The position numbers and the translations under genes were made by a program. Shown here one piece after another: positions 1 to 7,043 of a stretch of 64,000 nt of DNA. Within the stretch, counting starts at the first letter, position 1. The number at the start of each line of letters is the position of its first letter. The stretch is taken from positions 62,001-126,000 of the forward strand of contig DATGQE010000070.1 of NCBI GenBank assembly GCA_035304345.1, read 5' to 3'. The notes below the pieces were generated by a model, which searched no databases, was not told the DNA's origin, and saw only the letters and a program-made list of their open reading frames with translations. The stretch comes from IDS-8 sp035304345. GTDB lineage: Bacteria > Pseudomonadota > Gammaproteobacteria > Steroidobacterales > Woeseiaceae.

Positions 1-2
1 CC

Positions 3-335
3 TGGCTCGGCTGGACGTTCGCGGCCGGGCAGGCGGTCTTCGGTCCGGCAGAACCGGGCATGTCCGGCCTGCTCGTCGTCGCGGGACCGCTGACGGCGGT
101 GCCGCTCCTGTTCTTCGCGCTGGCGGCACGGCGGCTGCCGTTGTCGACGATCGGCATCATGCAGTTCATCGCGCCGACCCTGCAGTTCCTGATGGGCCTG
201 GCGTACGGCGAGGTCCTCACCCCGGCCCACACCGTGTGCTTCGCGTTCATCTGGATCGCAGTGCTCCTCTTCAGCGCCGACGCGTGGCGTGCGAGCCGGG
301 CCAGGGCGGCGATCGGGCGAGTCCAGGCACCCTGA
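3..335 (+). CDS. rarD: RarD-type EamA/DMT permease, 3' end (partial)
   Basis: This is the C-terminal end of an inner-membrane drug/metabolite exporter; the reading frame is open to the left window edge. About 110 residues are visible, with three hydrophobic segments. The run STIGIMQFIAPTLQF followed by GLAYGEVL is typical of the RarD subfamily of EamA transporters, which have ten membrane helices. The substrate is unknown; the historical link is chloramphenicol sensitivity. The gene converges on the PfkB-like gene 22 bases downstream. The subfamily call is confident, the substrate is not. Confidence 0.85.
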   Translation, partial: WLGWTFAAGQAVFGPAEPGMSGLLVVAGPLTAVPLLFFALAARRLPLSTIGIMQFIAPTLQFLMGLAYGEVLTPAHTVCFAFIWIAVLLFSADAWRASRARAAIGRVQAP

Positions 336-357
336 ACCGAGGGCGCGGGGTCCCGGC

Positions 358-1272
358 CTAGCGGGACGGGGCGGGGGCCGTCACCGGCGAGGCATCCGCC
401 GGGCGCTCGCTGCCCAGGGTGTGCGCGGCCTCGATGCCGGCCGCCAGGCTTTGCCGCCACGGGCGCCGGTGCAGCCGTGCCTGCAGGATGCCCGCGAGGA
501 AGGCGGCGCGCGGAAACGTGCCGGCAGCGAAAGCGGCCCCGAGCTGGCACTCGACGGTGCCGTTGCGACCGGCGCAGGCCACGGTGTCGGTGCCGGCCAC
601 GACGACGCGCGCCGCGCCGCGGCGCCTGAGGGCCGCCGCCATCGCCGCGGGATCGCGCTCGAGCTCGTCGCCGAGCAGCGTGCGCGCCTCGTCCGTCGCG
701 CAGAACAACAGGCTGACGCCATGCAACGCGAGCGGCAGGTGCCGCGCGGTCGCCGTCGACACCGCGTCGATCGCGAGGGGAAGCCGCCCCGTGCGGCAGC
801 CCGTGATCAGCCACGTGAGCGAGTCGCCGGGCAGCCAGGCGTCGGCAACCACCAGCGGCGAGCGGCTGATCGGCAGCCAGCGGTTCTGGATGAACCCGCG
901 GTCCATCGCCGCGCAGATCCGCATGTCGGCATAAGCCGCGTGCAGGCTGCCGTCCGCGCGCTCCACGGCCACCAGCGACGCCGTCGGCAGCGACAGGCTC
1001 TTCTGCACCAGCCCCACGTCCACCGCCGCGCCCGCGGTCGCGGCAACGAGAGCGCGCCCGTCGTCGTCGTCGCCCACCAGGGAGAGCAGCCGGACGGGGA
1101 TCCCGAGGCGCGCGAGGCACACCGCGATGTCGCGGGCCGCGCCGCCGAAGCGCGGGCGGCGGTGCACGGCATTGACGGTTCCGCCGCTCACGGGTCCGGC
1201 GAGCGTCAGTACCTGGTCCGCGCTCATGGCACCGACGACGGACACTCGCGCGTCGTCACGGTTCTGGGGCAT
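358..1272 (-). CDS. PfkB/ribokinase-like protein with degenerate active site
   Basis: 304 residues, the usual length of PfkB-family sugar and nucleoside kinases. The N-terminal signature is visible: FGGAARDIAVCLARLG at about residues 42-57, then LSLVGDDDDGRAL. A Rossmann-like core follows. The second signature, normally GAGDAFVAG with the catalytic Asp and the anion hole, reads FPRAAFLAG at about residues 253-261, so the Asp is replaced by Ala. The fold is clear but kinase activity is doubtful; the protein may have become a sugar- or nucleotide-binding protein, or be decaying. It lies alone on the minus strand between rarD and a sigma-54-type promoter region. A pseudouridine-kinase-like origin is possible but unproven. 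Confidence 0.75.
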   Translation of the reverse strand: MPQNRDDARVSVVGAMSADQVLTLAGPVSGGTVNAVHRRPRFGGAARDIAVCLARLGIPVRLLSLVGDDDDGRALVAATAGAAVDVGLVQKSLSLPTASLVAVERADGSLHAAYADMRICAAMDRGFIQNRWLPISRSPLVVADAWLPGDSLTWLITGCRTGRLPLAIDAVSTATARHLPLALHGVSLLFCATDEARTLLGDELERDPAAMAAALRRRGAARVVVAGTDTVACAGRNGTVECQLGAAFAAGTFPRAAFLAGILQARLHRRPWRQSLAAGIEAAHTLGSERPADASPVTAPAPSR

Positions 1273-1325
1273 GTGATCACCCGGTGTGGCGCCGAGCGGT
1301 CAGGGTACCACCGGTCTTATGTCAA

Positions 1326-1354
1326 CCGGGTGTCGCCAATCGCCGGACACCCGG
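1326..1354. promoter_or_regulatory. Inverted repeat, candidate enhancer site for a sigma-54 activator
   Basis: CCGGGTGTC at 1326-1334 and GACACCCGG at 1346-1354 form a perfect 9-bp inverted repeat with an 11-bp spacer. Its centre lies about 155 bases upstream of the start site predicted from the sigma-54 element at 1469. This is the usual position of an enhancer-binding-protein site. The activator is not encoded nearby. The role is inferred from geometry only. Confidence 0.5.
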
Positions 1355-1427
1355 GTCAGAACCTGACAGGGAGCGTTCATGCGGCCGCTCCGGCGTCGCA
1401 GTGGACGGACATACGATTTCCTTTACC

Positions 1428-1440
1428 AATCAATCAATTG
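1428..1440 (+). promoter_or_regulatory. IHF-like site between enhancer and sigma-54 promoter
   Basis: The 13-mer AATCAATCAATTG fits the IHF consensus WATCAANNNNTTR without mismatch. It sits in a distinctly AT-rich patch (about 1410-1465) of an otherwise GC-rich sequence, between the inverted repeat at 1326 and the sigma-54 element at 1469. That is where a bending protein acts at sigma-54 promoters. Confidence 0.55.
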
Positions 1441-1468
1441 ATAATCATTCTTCAAGTTATTCACGCAC

Positions 1469-1484
1469 TGGCACGCCGCTTGCA
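1469..1484 (+). promoter_or_regulatory. Sigma-54 (RpoN) -24/-12 promoter
   Basis: TGGCACG at 1469-1475, four bases, then TTGCA at 1480-1484, preceded by C. This matches the RpoN consensus TGGCACGNNNNTTGCW at every position. The predicted start is near 1495, giving a leader of about 27 bases with a good ribosome site (ggaggg) before the ATG at 1522. The AT-rich IHF-like site and the inverted repeat upstream complete a classical activator-dependent promoter. Confidence 0.8.
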
Positions 1485-1521
1485 ATCCGGCCGGCAGACC
1501 CAGCCAACGGAGGGAGCAGGC

Positions 1522-1773
1522 ATGAGCAAGGAAGTGATCCAGGACTGGACGGATACGACCGTGGTGCTCAAGTTCGGCCGCCGCCGGGACGTGCGCTACC
1601 AGGTGTACCGTGACGGCGAACGGGTCCTCCAGGAAATCCGTGACGACGAGGATCGGCCGATCCACACGCTCGAGCTGCCGGAGGGCCTCCTGATGGAGCG
1701 CCAGAGCTACGAGGTGCTGGTCCGTTACGTGTTGCTCGACATCGTGCCCGAGGCCGCACGCGCGCGCGCCTGA
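1522..1773 (+). CDS. Small protein of unknown function under sigma-54 control
   Basis: 83 residues starting at ATG 1522, a few bases after a strong purine-rich ribosome site. A longer in-frame reading exists upstream, but the promoter and ribosome site decide this start. The protein is charged and soluble, with no signal or membrane segment. A run of alternating charged and hydrophobic residues (VVLKFGRRRDVRYQVYRDGERVL) suggests a beta-rich N-terminal half. I do not recognise the family. Its activator-dependent promoter implies expression under a specific signal such as nitrogen limitation, motility or stress, but the sequence does not say which. Confidence 0.75.
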   Translation: MSKEVIQDWTDTTVVLKFGRRRDVRYQVYRDGERVLQEIRDDEDRPIHTLELPEGLLMERQSYEVLVRYVLLDIVPEAARARA

Positions 1774-1858
1774 CGATTCGCTCCTCTCGCCGGCGTGGCA
1801 TCGCGCGGCTCCGCGGTGATACCGTCGGTATTCCGACGGAGAAGGAGCAGAACGCGCG

Positions 1859-3016
1859 ATGGACGACGACAGCGGGCTCGATCCCGAGACACTCGCCGCG
1901 CAGGGCATGCACCGCGACCTCGTCACCGGTGCCGTCGTCCCGCCGCTCGTACCTTCGACGACCTTCGCACGCGACGAGCGCTATGCGCTCCCGGACGGCT
2001 CGCGGAGCTACGCGCGCGACCACAACCCGACCTTCGAGCCGGCGGAATGCCTGCTGGCCCGCCTGGAGCGCGGTGCCGCGGCACGCCTGTTCGCCTCCGG
2101 GATGGCGGCGGCTACGGCGGTCCTCCAGACGCTCGCGCCCGGCGACCGCGTCGTGGCGCCCCGGATCATGTACTGGGGCCTGCGCGACTGGCTCGTGCGT
2201 TTCTGCCGGCGCTGGAGCGTCGAGCTCACCCTGTTCGACGCCACGGACGCGGACGCGCTGCCGCGCGCGGTGGAGGAGGGCAGGACGCGGCTGGTCTGGA
2301 TCGAGACGCCGTGCAACCCGACGTGGGACGTGATCGACATCGCGCGCACCGCCGAGATCGCCCACCGCTCCGGTGCGAAGCTCGTCGTCGACTCCACGGT
2401 GGCGACGCCGGTGCTCACGCGGCCGATCGAGCTCGGCGCCGATCTCGTGATGCATTCCGCCACGAAGTACCTGAACGGCCACGCGGACGTCGTCGCGGGC
2501 GCGCTGGTCGCGGCGCGGGAAGACGACTGGTGGCACGCGATCGCGGAGCAGCGCGTCGAGGCCGGGGCCATCCTCGGCACGTTCGAAGCCTGGCTGCTGC
2601 AGCGGGGCATGCGCACGCTCTTCCTGCGAGTGGCGAAGTGCAGTGCATCGGCGCTCGCGATCGCCCGGCGCTTCGAGCACCATCCGCTCGTGCACGAAGT
2701 CCTGTACCCGGGACTGCCGGGGCACGCCGGGCACGCGATTGCCGCCCGCCAGATGCAGGGCGGTTTCGGCGGCATGCTGTCGTTGCGGATCAAGGGCGGT
2801 GCGCCGGCCGCGCTGGCGGTGGCGAATGCCTGCCGGGTCTTCATTCGGGCGACCTCGCTCGGCGGCGTCGAGAGCCTGATCGAGCATCGCTACACGATGG
2901 AGGGCCCGGGCAGCCCGATTCCCGACGACCTGCTGCGGCTGTCGATCGGCATCGAGTCGGAAGCGGACCTGATCGCCGATCTCGAGCAGGCGCTGGAGCG
3001 CGCGGCGGCACGCTGA
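1859..3016 (+). CDS. Cys/Met-metabolism PLP enzyme (cystathionine beta-lyase-like)
   Basis: 385 residues, the normal size for the trans-sulfuration family (cystathionine gamma-synthase, beta-lyase, gamma-lyase). The phosphate-binding loop ASGMAA is at about 79-84, the PLP-pairing Asp in VVDST is at about 178, the Schiff-base lysine in SATKYLNGH is Lys203, and the late motif ATSLGGVESL is present. The enzyme would act in the cytosol on cystathionine or a related sulfur amino acid. Which reaction it performs cannot be read from motifs; MetC-like is my preference. It has its own upstream region with gagaaggag before the ATG. Confidence 0.82.
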   Translation: MDDDSGLDPETLAAQGMHRDLVTGAVVPPLVPSTTFARDERYALPDGSRSYARDHNPTFEPAECLLARLERGAAARLFASGMAAATAVLQTLAPGDRVVAPRIMYWGLRDWLVRFCRRWSVELTLFDATDADALPRAVEEGRTRLVWIETPCNPTWDVIDIARTAEIAHRSGAKLVVDSTVATPVLTRPIELGADLVMHSATKYLNGHADVVAGALVAAREDDWWHAIAEQRVEAGAILGTFEAWLLQRGMRTLFLRVAKCSASALAIARRFEHHPLVHEVLYPGLPGHAGHAIAARQMQGGFGGMLSLRIKGGAPAALAVANACRVFIRATSLGGVESLIEHRYTMEGPGSPIPDDLLRLSIGIESEADLIADLEQALERAAAR

Positions 3017-3108
3017 GCATCCCGCGAATTGTGACGCGCTGGGTGGTTCCCGCCCGTCCGGCGCTCGCACAATGACGGCTCTTCTGTGCGTCGTTTCACG
3101 GAGCCGGC

Positions 3109-4065
3109 ATGCGTAATCTCCTGCTGCTCGCCTGCACCCTGGTCGTGGCCGCTTACTTGGGCTCGCGCTGGTACCTGCACGACAAGGTCACGCGGCAGCT
3201 CGACATGCTGATTGCGGCCGCACAGCCGATGGTCGACATCCGCTACGAGGGCGTGAGCTCGACGCTCACGGGCGAGCTCGGCATCGACGACGTGACGATG
3301 CAGTTCTCCGGGTACTCCGATCCGGTGCACATCGACAGCGTGCGCATCGTCACACCCGGTTACTTCCACCTCCTCGGGCTCGCGGACCGCAACGGCGGGG
3401 GCAACCGGCCGGACATTCCCGAGAGCCTCACGGTCGCGGTTCGCGGCCTCGAGATGCCGGTACGCGCCGATTACTTCGCGACGCTCGACGCGTTGCCCGC
3501 CGGGCAGGCGGAGCCGGGCGCGGCGGACCCGGCCGCGCAATGCGCCGGCCAGCGCTTCACGCACGATATCCTGCGGGACCTGGGCTACGAGCGGCTGGTG
3601 ATCGACGCTTCCGTCGGTTACCGGACCGGCGACGGGCGGCTCGTCATCGACGTCGTGAACAACGTCGCGGACATGTACGACTTCGCGCTTACGCTCACGT
3701 TCGAGGGCGCGGCCGGTGCGGCATCGCTGCTGCCTGCCGTTTTCCAGCCGCGCCTGGTGAACGGCCGCGCGGAGTACGTCGACCGGTCGCTCGAAGAGCG
3801 CGTCATGCGGCTGTGCACCGAGGAGTGGCAGGTCGCACCGGAGGCGGTGATCGCGGCGCGGAAGGACGCGTTCGCGCTGGCCGTGAGCCGGATGGGCATC
3901 GAGCTCGACGAGTACGTCATGGAACCCTATGTCGAGTTCCTGCGCGGCAAGCGCCGGCTGGTCGTCACCGCGCAGCCGATCGAACCCGTCAACCTCAAGC
4001 AGGTCGGCCTCTACAAGCCGAGCGACGTGCCCGCGTTGCTCAACCTGAGCGCGGAAGCGCTCTGA
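3109..4065 (+). CDS. Membrane-anchored protein of unknown function
   Basis: 318 residues with one N-terminal hydrophobic helix (about residues 3-20) and no lipobox, so probably anchored in the inner membrane with the bulk in the periplasm. The body alternates short beta-like stretches (IDVVNNVADMYDFALTLTF, RRLVVTAQPIEPVN) and carries few cysteines. It recalls DUF945/YdgA-like or AsmA-like periplasmic proteins in style, but I see no decisive motif. It stands alone between the PLP lyase and the tRNA-Gly. Confidence 0.7.
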   Translation: MRNLLLLACTLVVAAYLGSRWYLHDKVTRQLDMLIAAAQPMVDIRYEGVSSTLTGELGIDDVTMQFSGYSDPVHIDSVRIVTPGYFHLLGLADRNGGGNRPDIPESLTVAVRGLEMPVRADYFATLDALPAGQAEPGAADPAAQCAGQRFTHDILRDLGYERLVIDASVGYRTGDGRLVIDVVNNVADMYDFALTLTFEGAAGAASLLPAVFQPRLVNGRAEYVDRSLEERVMRLCTEEWQVAPEAVIAARKDAFALAVSRMGIELDEYVMEPYVEFLRGKRRLVVTAQPIEPVNLKQVGLYKPSDVPALLNLSAEAL

Positions 4066-4097
4066 GCTTCACCCGTCCTCGAGATGCCCCCGTAGGC

Positions 4098-4126
4098 TTG
4101 TCGCTCTCCCGCCAAAGCCTGATAAA
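4098..4126 (+). promoter_or_regulatory. Sigma-70-type promoter of tRNA-Gly
   Basis: TTGTCG at 4098-4103 and GATAAA at 4121-4126 with a 17-bp spacer. The predicted start near 4133 leaves about 49 bases of GC-rich leader, including the palindrome GGCCGGCGCCGGCC, before the mature tRNA. Confidence 0.5.
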
Positions 4127-4181
4127 CTACCACCCGCACGGCTTCCCCGGCGCGGCCCGACCGGCCGGCGCCGGCCACGGA

Positions 4182-4255
4182 GCGGGTGTAGTTCAATGGT
4201 AGAACATTAGCTTCCCAAGCTAAGAACGAGGGTTCGATTCCCTTCACCCGCTCCA
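4182..4255 (+). tRNA. tRNA-Gly (anticodon CCC)
   Basis: 74 bases including an encoded CCA. The acceptor strands GCGGGTG and CACCCGC pair completely; the D arm contains GTAGTTCAATGGTAGAAC; the anticodon stem TTAGC/GCTAA holds the loop TTCCCAA, giving anticodon CCC; and the T arm is GAGGGTTCGATTCCCTT. It closely resembles the Escherichia coli glyU tRNA. It reads GGG codons. Confidence 0.97.
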
Positions 4256-4275
4256 CATTCCACCCTTTTTTTCCC

Positions 4276-5739
4276 GTGACCCCAACGCACCTGTCGAAGA
4301 GCCGCCTCATGGCGGCGCGGCAGTGCGCGCGGCGCCTGTATCTCGAGGTGCACCGGCCCGAGCTCGCCGTGATCGACGGGCGCACGCGGGCCGCGTTCCG
4401 GGTCGGCCACCGCGTCGGCGAGGTCGCACGCGACCTCTACGGCGGCGGCCGCGGCGTGCTCGTGCCCTACGACGAAGGGCTGGAGGCGGCGCGCCGCGCC
4501 ACGCACGAGGCGCTGCAGCGGCGGCCGCCGGAGCCGATCTTCGAGGCGACGTTCGGGCATGCCGACGTGCTCGTGCGCGTCGATGCGCTGCTGCCGGATG
4601 CGGGCGGCTGGCGCCTGGTCGAGGTCAAGGCGGCGACCGGCGTGAAGGAAGAGCACGTCGACGACGTCGCGATCCAGGCGTGGGTGCTGGAGCGCTGCGG
4701 GGTCCCGCTGCGCCGGGTCGCGCTCGCACACGTGAATCGCGAGTTCGTGTACGCGGGCGACGGCGATTACCGCGGTCTCCTCGTCGAGCGCGATCTCACC
4801 CGCGAGGTGCGCGAGCGCCTGCCGTGCGTGCCGGGCTGGATGGCCACCGCGCGCGCGGCACTCGACGGCGACGAGCCGGTCGTCGCGGTGGGGGTGCACT
4901 GCTTCTCGCCCTGGTCCTGTCCGTTCGTCGGCCATTGCTGGCCCTCGGATACGCCGCACCCGGTGCAGGATCTCGGCGGCTCGAAGGCGCGCCTCGCGGC
5001 GCTCGTCGCGGAAGGCTGGCGCGACCTCCGCGACGTGCCGCCGGAGCGCCTGACGGAGCGGCAGCGACGCATCCAGCGGGTCACGCGCGCGGGCGGGCAG
5101 GAGCTCGACCCGGAGGTGGCGCGCGAGGTCGCGGCGCTCGCTTACCCCCGGCACTACCTCGACTTCGAAACGGTCGCCCCGGCGGTGCCGATCTGGCGCG
5201 GCACGCGGCCGTACGAGACGCTGCCGTTCCAGTGGTCCTGCCACTACGAGCCCGCGCCGGGCGTGCTCGACCACGCCGGCTTCCTCGACCTCACGGGCGA
5301 CCCGCCGATGCGGCGCTTCGCCGAATCGCTCCTGCGCGCGCTCGGCCGTGACGGCCCGGTGATCGTGTACACGGGCTACGAGCGCAACGTGCTCGCGGGC
5401 CTCGCGGCGCGCTATCCCGATCTCGCGCCGGCGCTCGACGCCGTCGCCGGGCGGCTCGTCGATCTGCACCCGCTCGCCAGGCGCGGCTTCTGCCACCCGG
5501 GGCTCAAGGGCTCGTGGTCCCTGAAAGCGTTGCTCCCCGTCGTCGCCCCGGAGCTTCGCTATGCAGATCTCGAGGAAATACAGGACGGTAGCGCAGCTTC
5601 CGAAGGTTATCTCGAGGCGCTGGACCCGGCCACCTCGCCGGCGCGCAGGCGCGCGCTCGGACGCGCGCTGCACGCCTACTGCCGCACTGACACGCTGGCG
5701 CTGGTGCGGCTCGCCCGGTTCTTAGCCTACGGGTCGTGA
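4276..5739 (+). CDS. DUF2779 protein: Cas4-like Fe-S nuclease fused to DEDD exonuclease
   Basis: 487 residues from a GTG start. The N-terminal half has the marks of a Cas4/RecB-type nuclease: Cys17 in RQCARRLYLE, a PD-(D/E)xK core with Asp103, Glu116 and Lys118 (RVDALL ... LVEVKA), and a trio Cys209, Cys215, Cys221 (CFSPWSCPFVGHC) that would close a 4Fe-4S cluster with Cys17. The C-terminal half is RNase H-like: YLDFET (Asp296, Glu298), GYERNVL and YCRTDTLAL fit the DEDD exonuclease motifs. A role in DNA or RNA processing is likely. There are no cas genes nearby. It starts 20 bases after tRNA-Gly and overlaps the next, convergent gene by 13 bases. Confidence 0.82.
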   Translation: MTPTHLSKSRLMAARQCARRLYLEVHRPELAVIDGRTRAAFRVGHRVGEVARDLYGGGRGVLVPYDEGLEAARRATHEALQRRPPEPIFEATFGHADVLVRVDALLPDAGGWRLVEVKAATGVKEEHVDDVAIQAWVLERCGVPLRRVALAHVNREFVYAGDGDYRGLLVERDLTREVRERLPCVPGWMATARAALDGDEPVVAVGVHCFSPWSCPFVGHCWPSDTPHPVQDLGGSKARLAALVAEGWRDLRDVPPERLTERQRRIQRVTRAGGQELDPEVAREVAALAYPRHYLDFETVAPAVPIWRGTRPYETLPFQWSCHYEPAPGVLDHAGFLDLTGDPPMRRFAESLLRALGRDGPVIVYTGYERNVLAGLAARYPDLAPALDAVAGRLVDLHPLARRGFCHPGLKGSWSLKALLPVVAPELRYADLEEIQDGSAASEGYLEALDPATSPARRRALGRALHAYCRTDTLALVRLARFLAYGS

Positions 5740-7043
5740 AAGGCCGGGGGCCGCGCGCCGTCGAGCTCGAGGTAGCGATCGCGCAGCAGCGTCTGCCGGC
5801 TCTGCATCGGCACGGCCTTGCCGCCGATGTAGACGGCCGCCGGGAAGCTCCTGAGCTCGAGCGGGTCGTCGTCCCAGATCACGAAGTCCGCGCGCTTGCC
5901 CGGCTCCAAGCTGCCGATCTCGCCGGCGACGCCGTAGATCTCCGCGGGCGCCAGCGTGATCGCGGCCAGCGCCTTCTCCCACGGGAGCCCGTTGGCGACC
6001 GCGATGCCGGCCGACTGCGTGATGTTGCGCGCGTTGTGGTTCTGCGCCGCGCCGTGCCCGCCGATCGCGAAGCGCACGCCGGCCTCGGCGAGCAGCGAGG
6101 CCGCGTCGAGCCTGGCATTCAGGTGATCGAAATCGCGCGGCAGGTTGCCGAGCGCGTCGAGGATCACCGGCACGTCCGCCTCCGCCAGCCGGTCGGCCAC
6201 CATCCACGCCTCGACGCCGCCCACGACGACGATCTCGAGCTCCTGCGCCTCGGCGAGCTCCACCGCGCGTACGATGTCGCTGGCCCGGTTCACGCGCACG
6301 AGCAGCCGGCGCGTCCCGTCGAGCACGCCCTGCAGCGCTTCCATGTCCGCGCGGCTCAGCGAATAGTCGCGGCGCTCGCGGCGCTCGTACGCGGCGCGGT
6401 TGCGCGCGTAATCGCGTGCGTCGTCGAGCGCGGTGGAGAGCACCATGAATGCCCGGGCACGCGAGCCCGCGGCAACCCCGCCGCCGGTCTCGCCGAGGTT
6501 GGCGACGACCGCCACGTTGCGTGCCACGAGCACGTCTTCGTCGCCGAGGTTCACGACGGACGCGAGCCCCGAGAACACGGTGCTCCGGTTGCCGAGCTCG
6601 TCCGGCCAGCTCGGCGCCGGGGCGACCAGCGCGTGCGTGATGCCTTCGATGCGGTTGGTCGCCACCAGCGTCGAACGCGGGTTGTAGGCGGACATCGGGT
6701 CGAAGCTCGCGGAAAACTGCTCCCCGCGCTGCACGTAATCCACCGTGCCCCGCACGGCGTTCACCTCGACGAGGCCGATCTGGCCCATCGGCGTGAACAG
6801 CCCCGGCGTGACCACCTGCCCGCTCGCGTCGATCGTGCGCGCGCCGTCGGGCACCTCGACGCCGCTGCCGACGGCGAGGATGCGGCCGTCCTCGACCAGC
6901 AGCGTGCCGTTCTCGATCGTGCCGGCCGGCCCGACCGTGTGCACCCGCGCGTGCGTGACGGCCAGCACCTCGGCGTGCGCCGTGGCGGCGAGCGTCACGG
7001 CTGCGACGGCGAGGGCGGAGCGAATGACGTCCAGCCGCCTCAT
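5727..7043 (-). CDS. Exported amidohydrolase-family protein
   Basis: 438 residues from the ATG at 7043, whose codon overlaps the stop of the preceding gene (ATGA). The first 22 residues form a signal peptide ending in TAHA. Amidohydrolase features include VTPGLFTPMG in place of the usual metal-binding HxH, a C-terminal NITQSAGIAVANGLPWEKAL, and IGSLEPGKRADFVIWDDDPLEL. The loss of the first HxH motif suggests weak metal binding or a partner role to the upstream paralogue. It is translated with that paralogue as a two-gene unit. The substrate is unknown; imidazolonepropionase-like and prolidase-like relatives act on cyclic amides or peptides. Confidence 0.82.
   Translation of the reverse strand: MRRLDVIRSALAVAAVTLAATAHAEVLAVTHARVHTVGPAGTIENGTLLVEDGRILAVGSGVEVPDGARTIDASGQVVTPGLFTPMGQIGLVEVNAVRGTVDYVQRGEQFSASFDPMSAYNPRSTLVATNRIEGITHALVAPAPSWPDELGNRSTVFSGLASVVNLGDEDVLVARNVAVVANLGETGGGVAAGSRARAFMVLSTALDDARDYARNRAAYERRERRDYSLSRADMEALQGVLDGTRRLLVRVNRASDIVRAVELAEAQELEIVVVGGVEAWMVADRLAEADVPVILDALGNLPRDFDHLNARLDAASLLAEAGVRFAIGGHGAAQNHNARNITQSAGIAVANGLPWEKALAAITLAPAEIYGVAGEIGSLEPGKRADFVIWDDDPLELRSFPAAVYIGGKAVPMQSRQTLLRDRYLELDGARPPAFHDP

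Noticed and set aside
1438..1460. Fur-box-like GATAATCATTC near the sigma-54 promoter
   Set aside because: Only about half of the Fur consensus is met, and the AT-rich patch is better explained by the IHF-like site.
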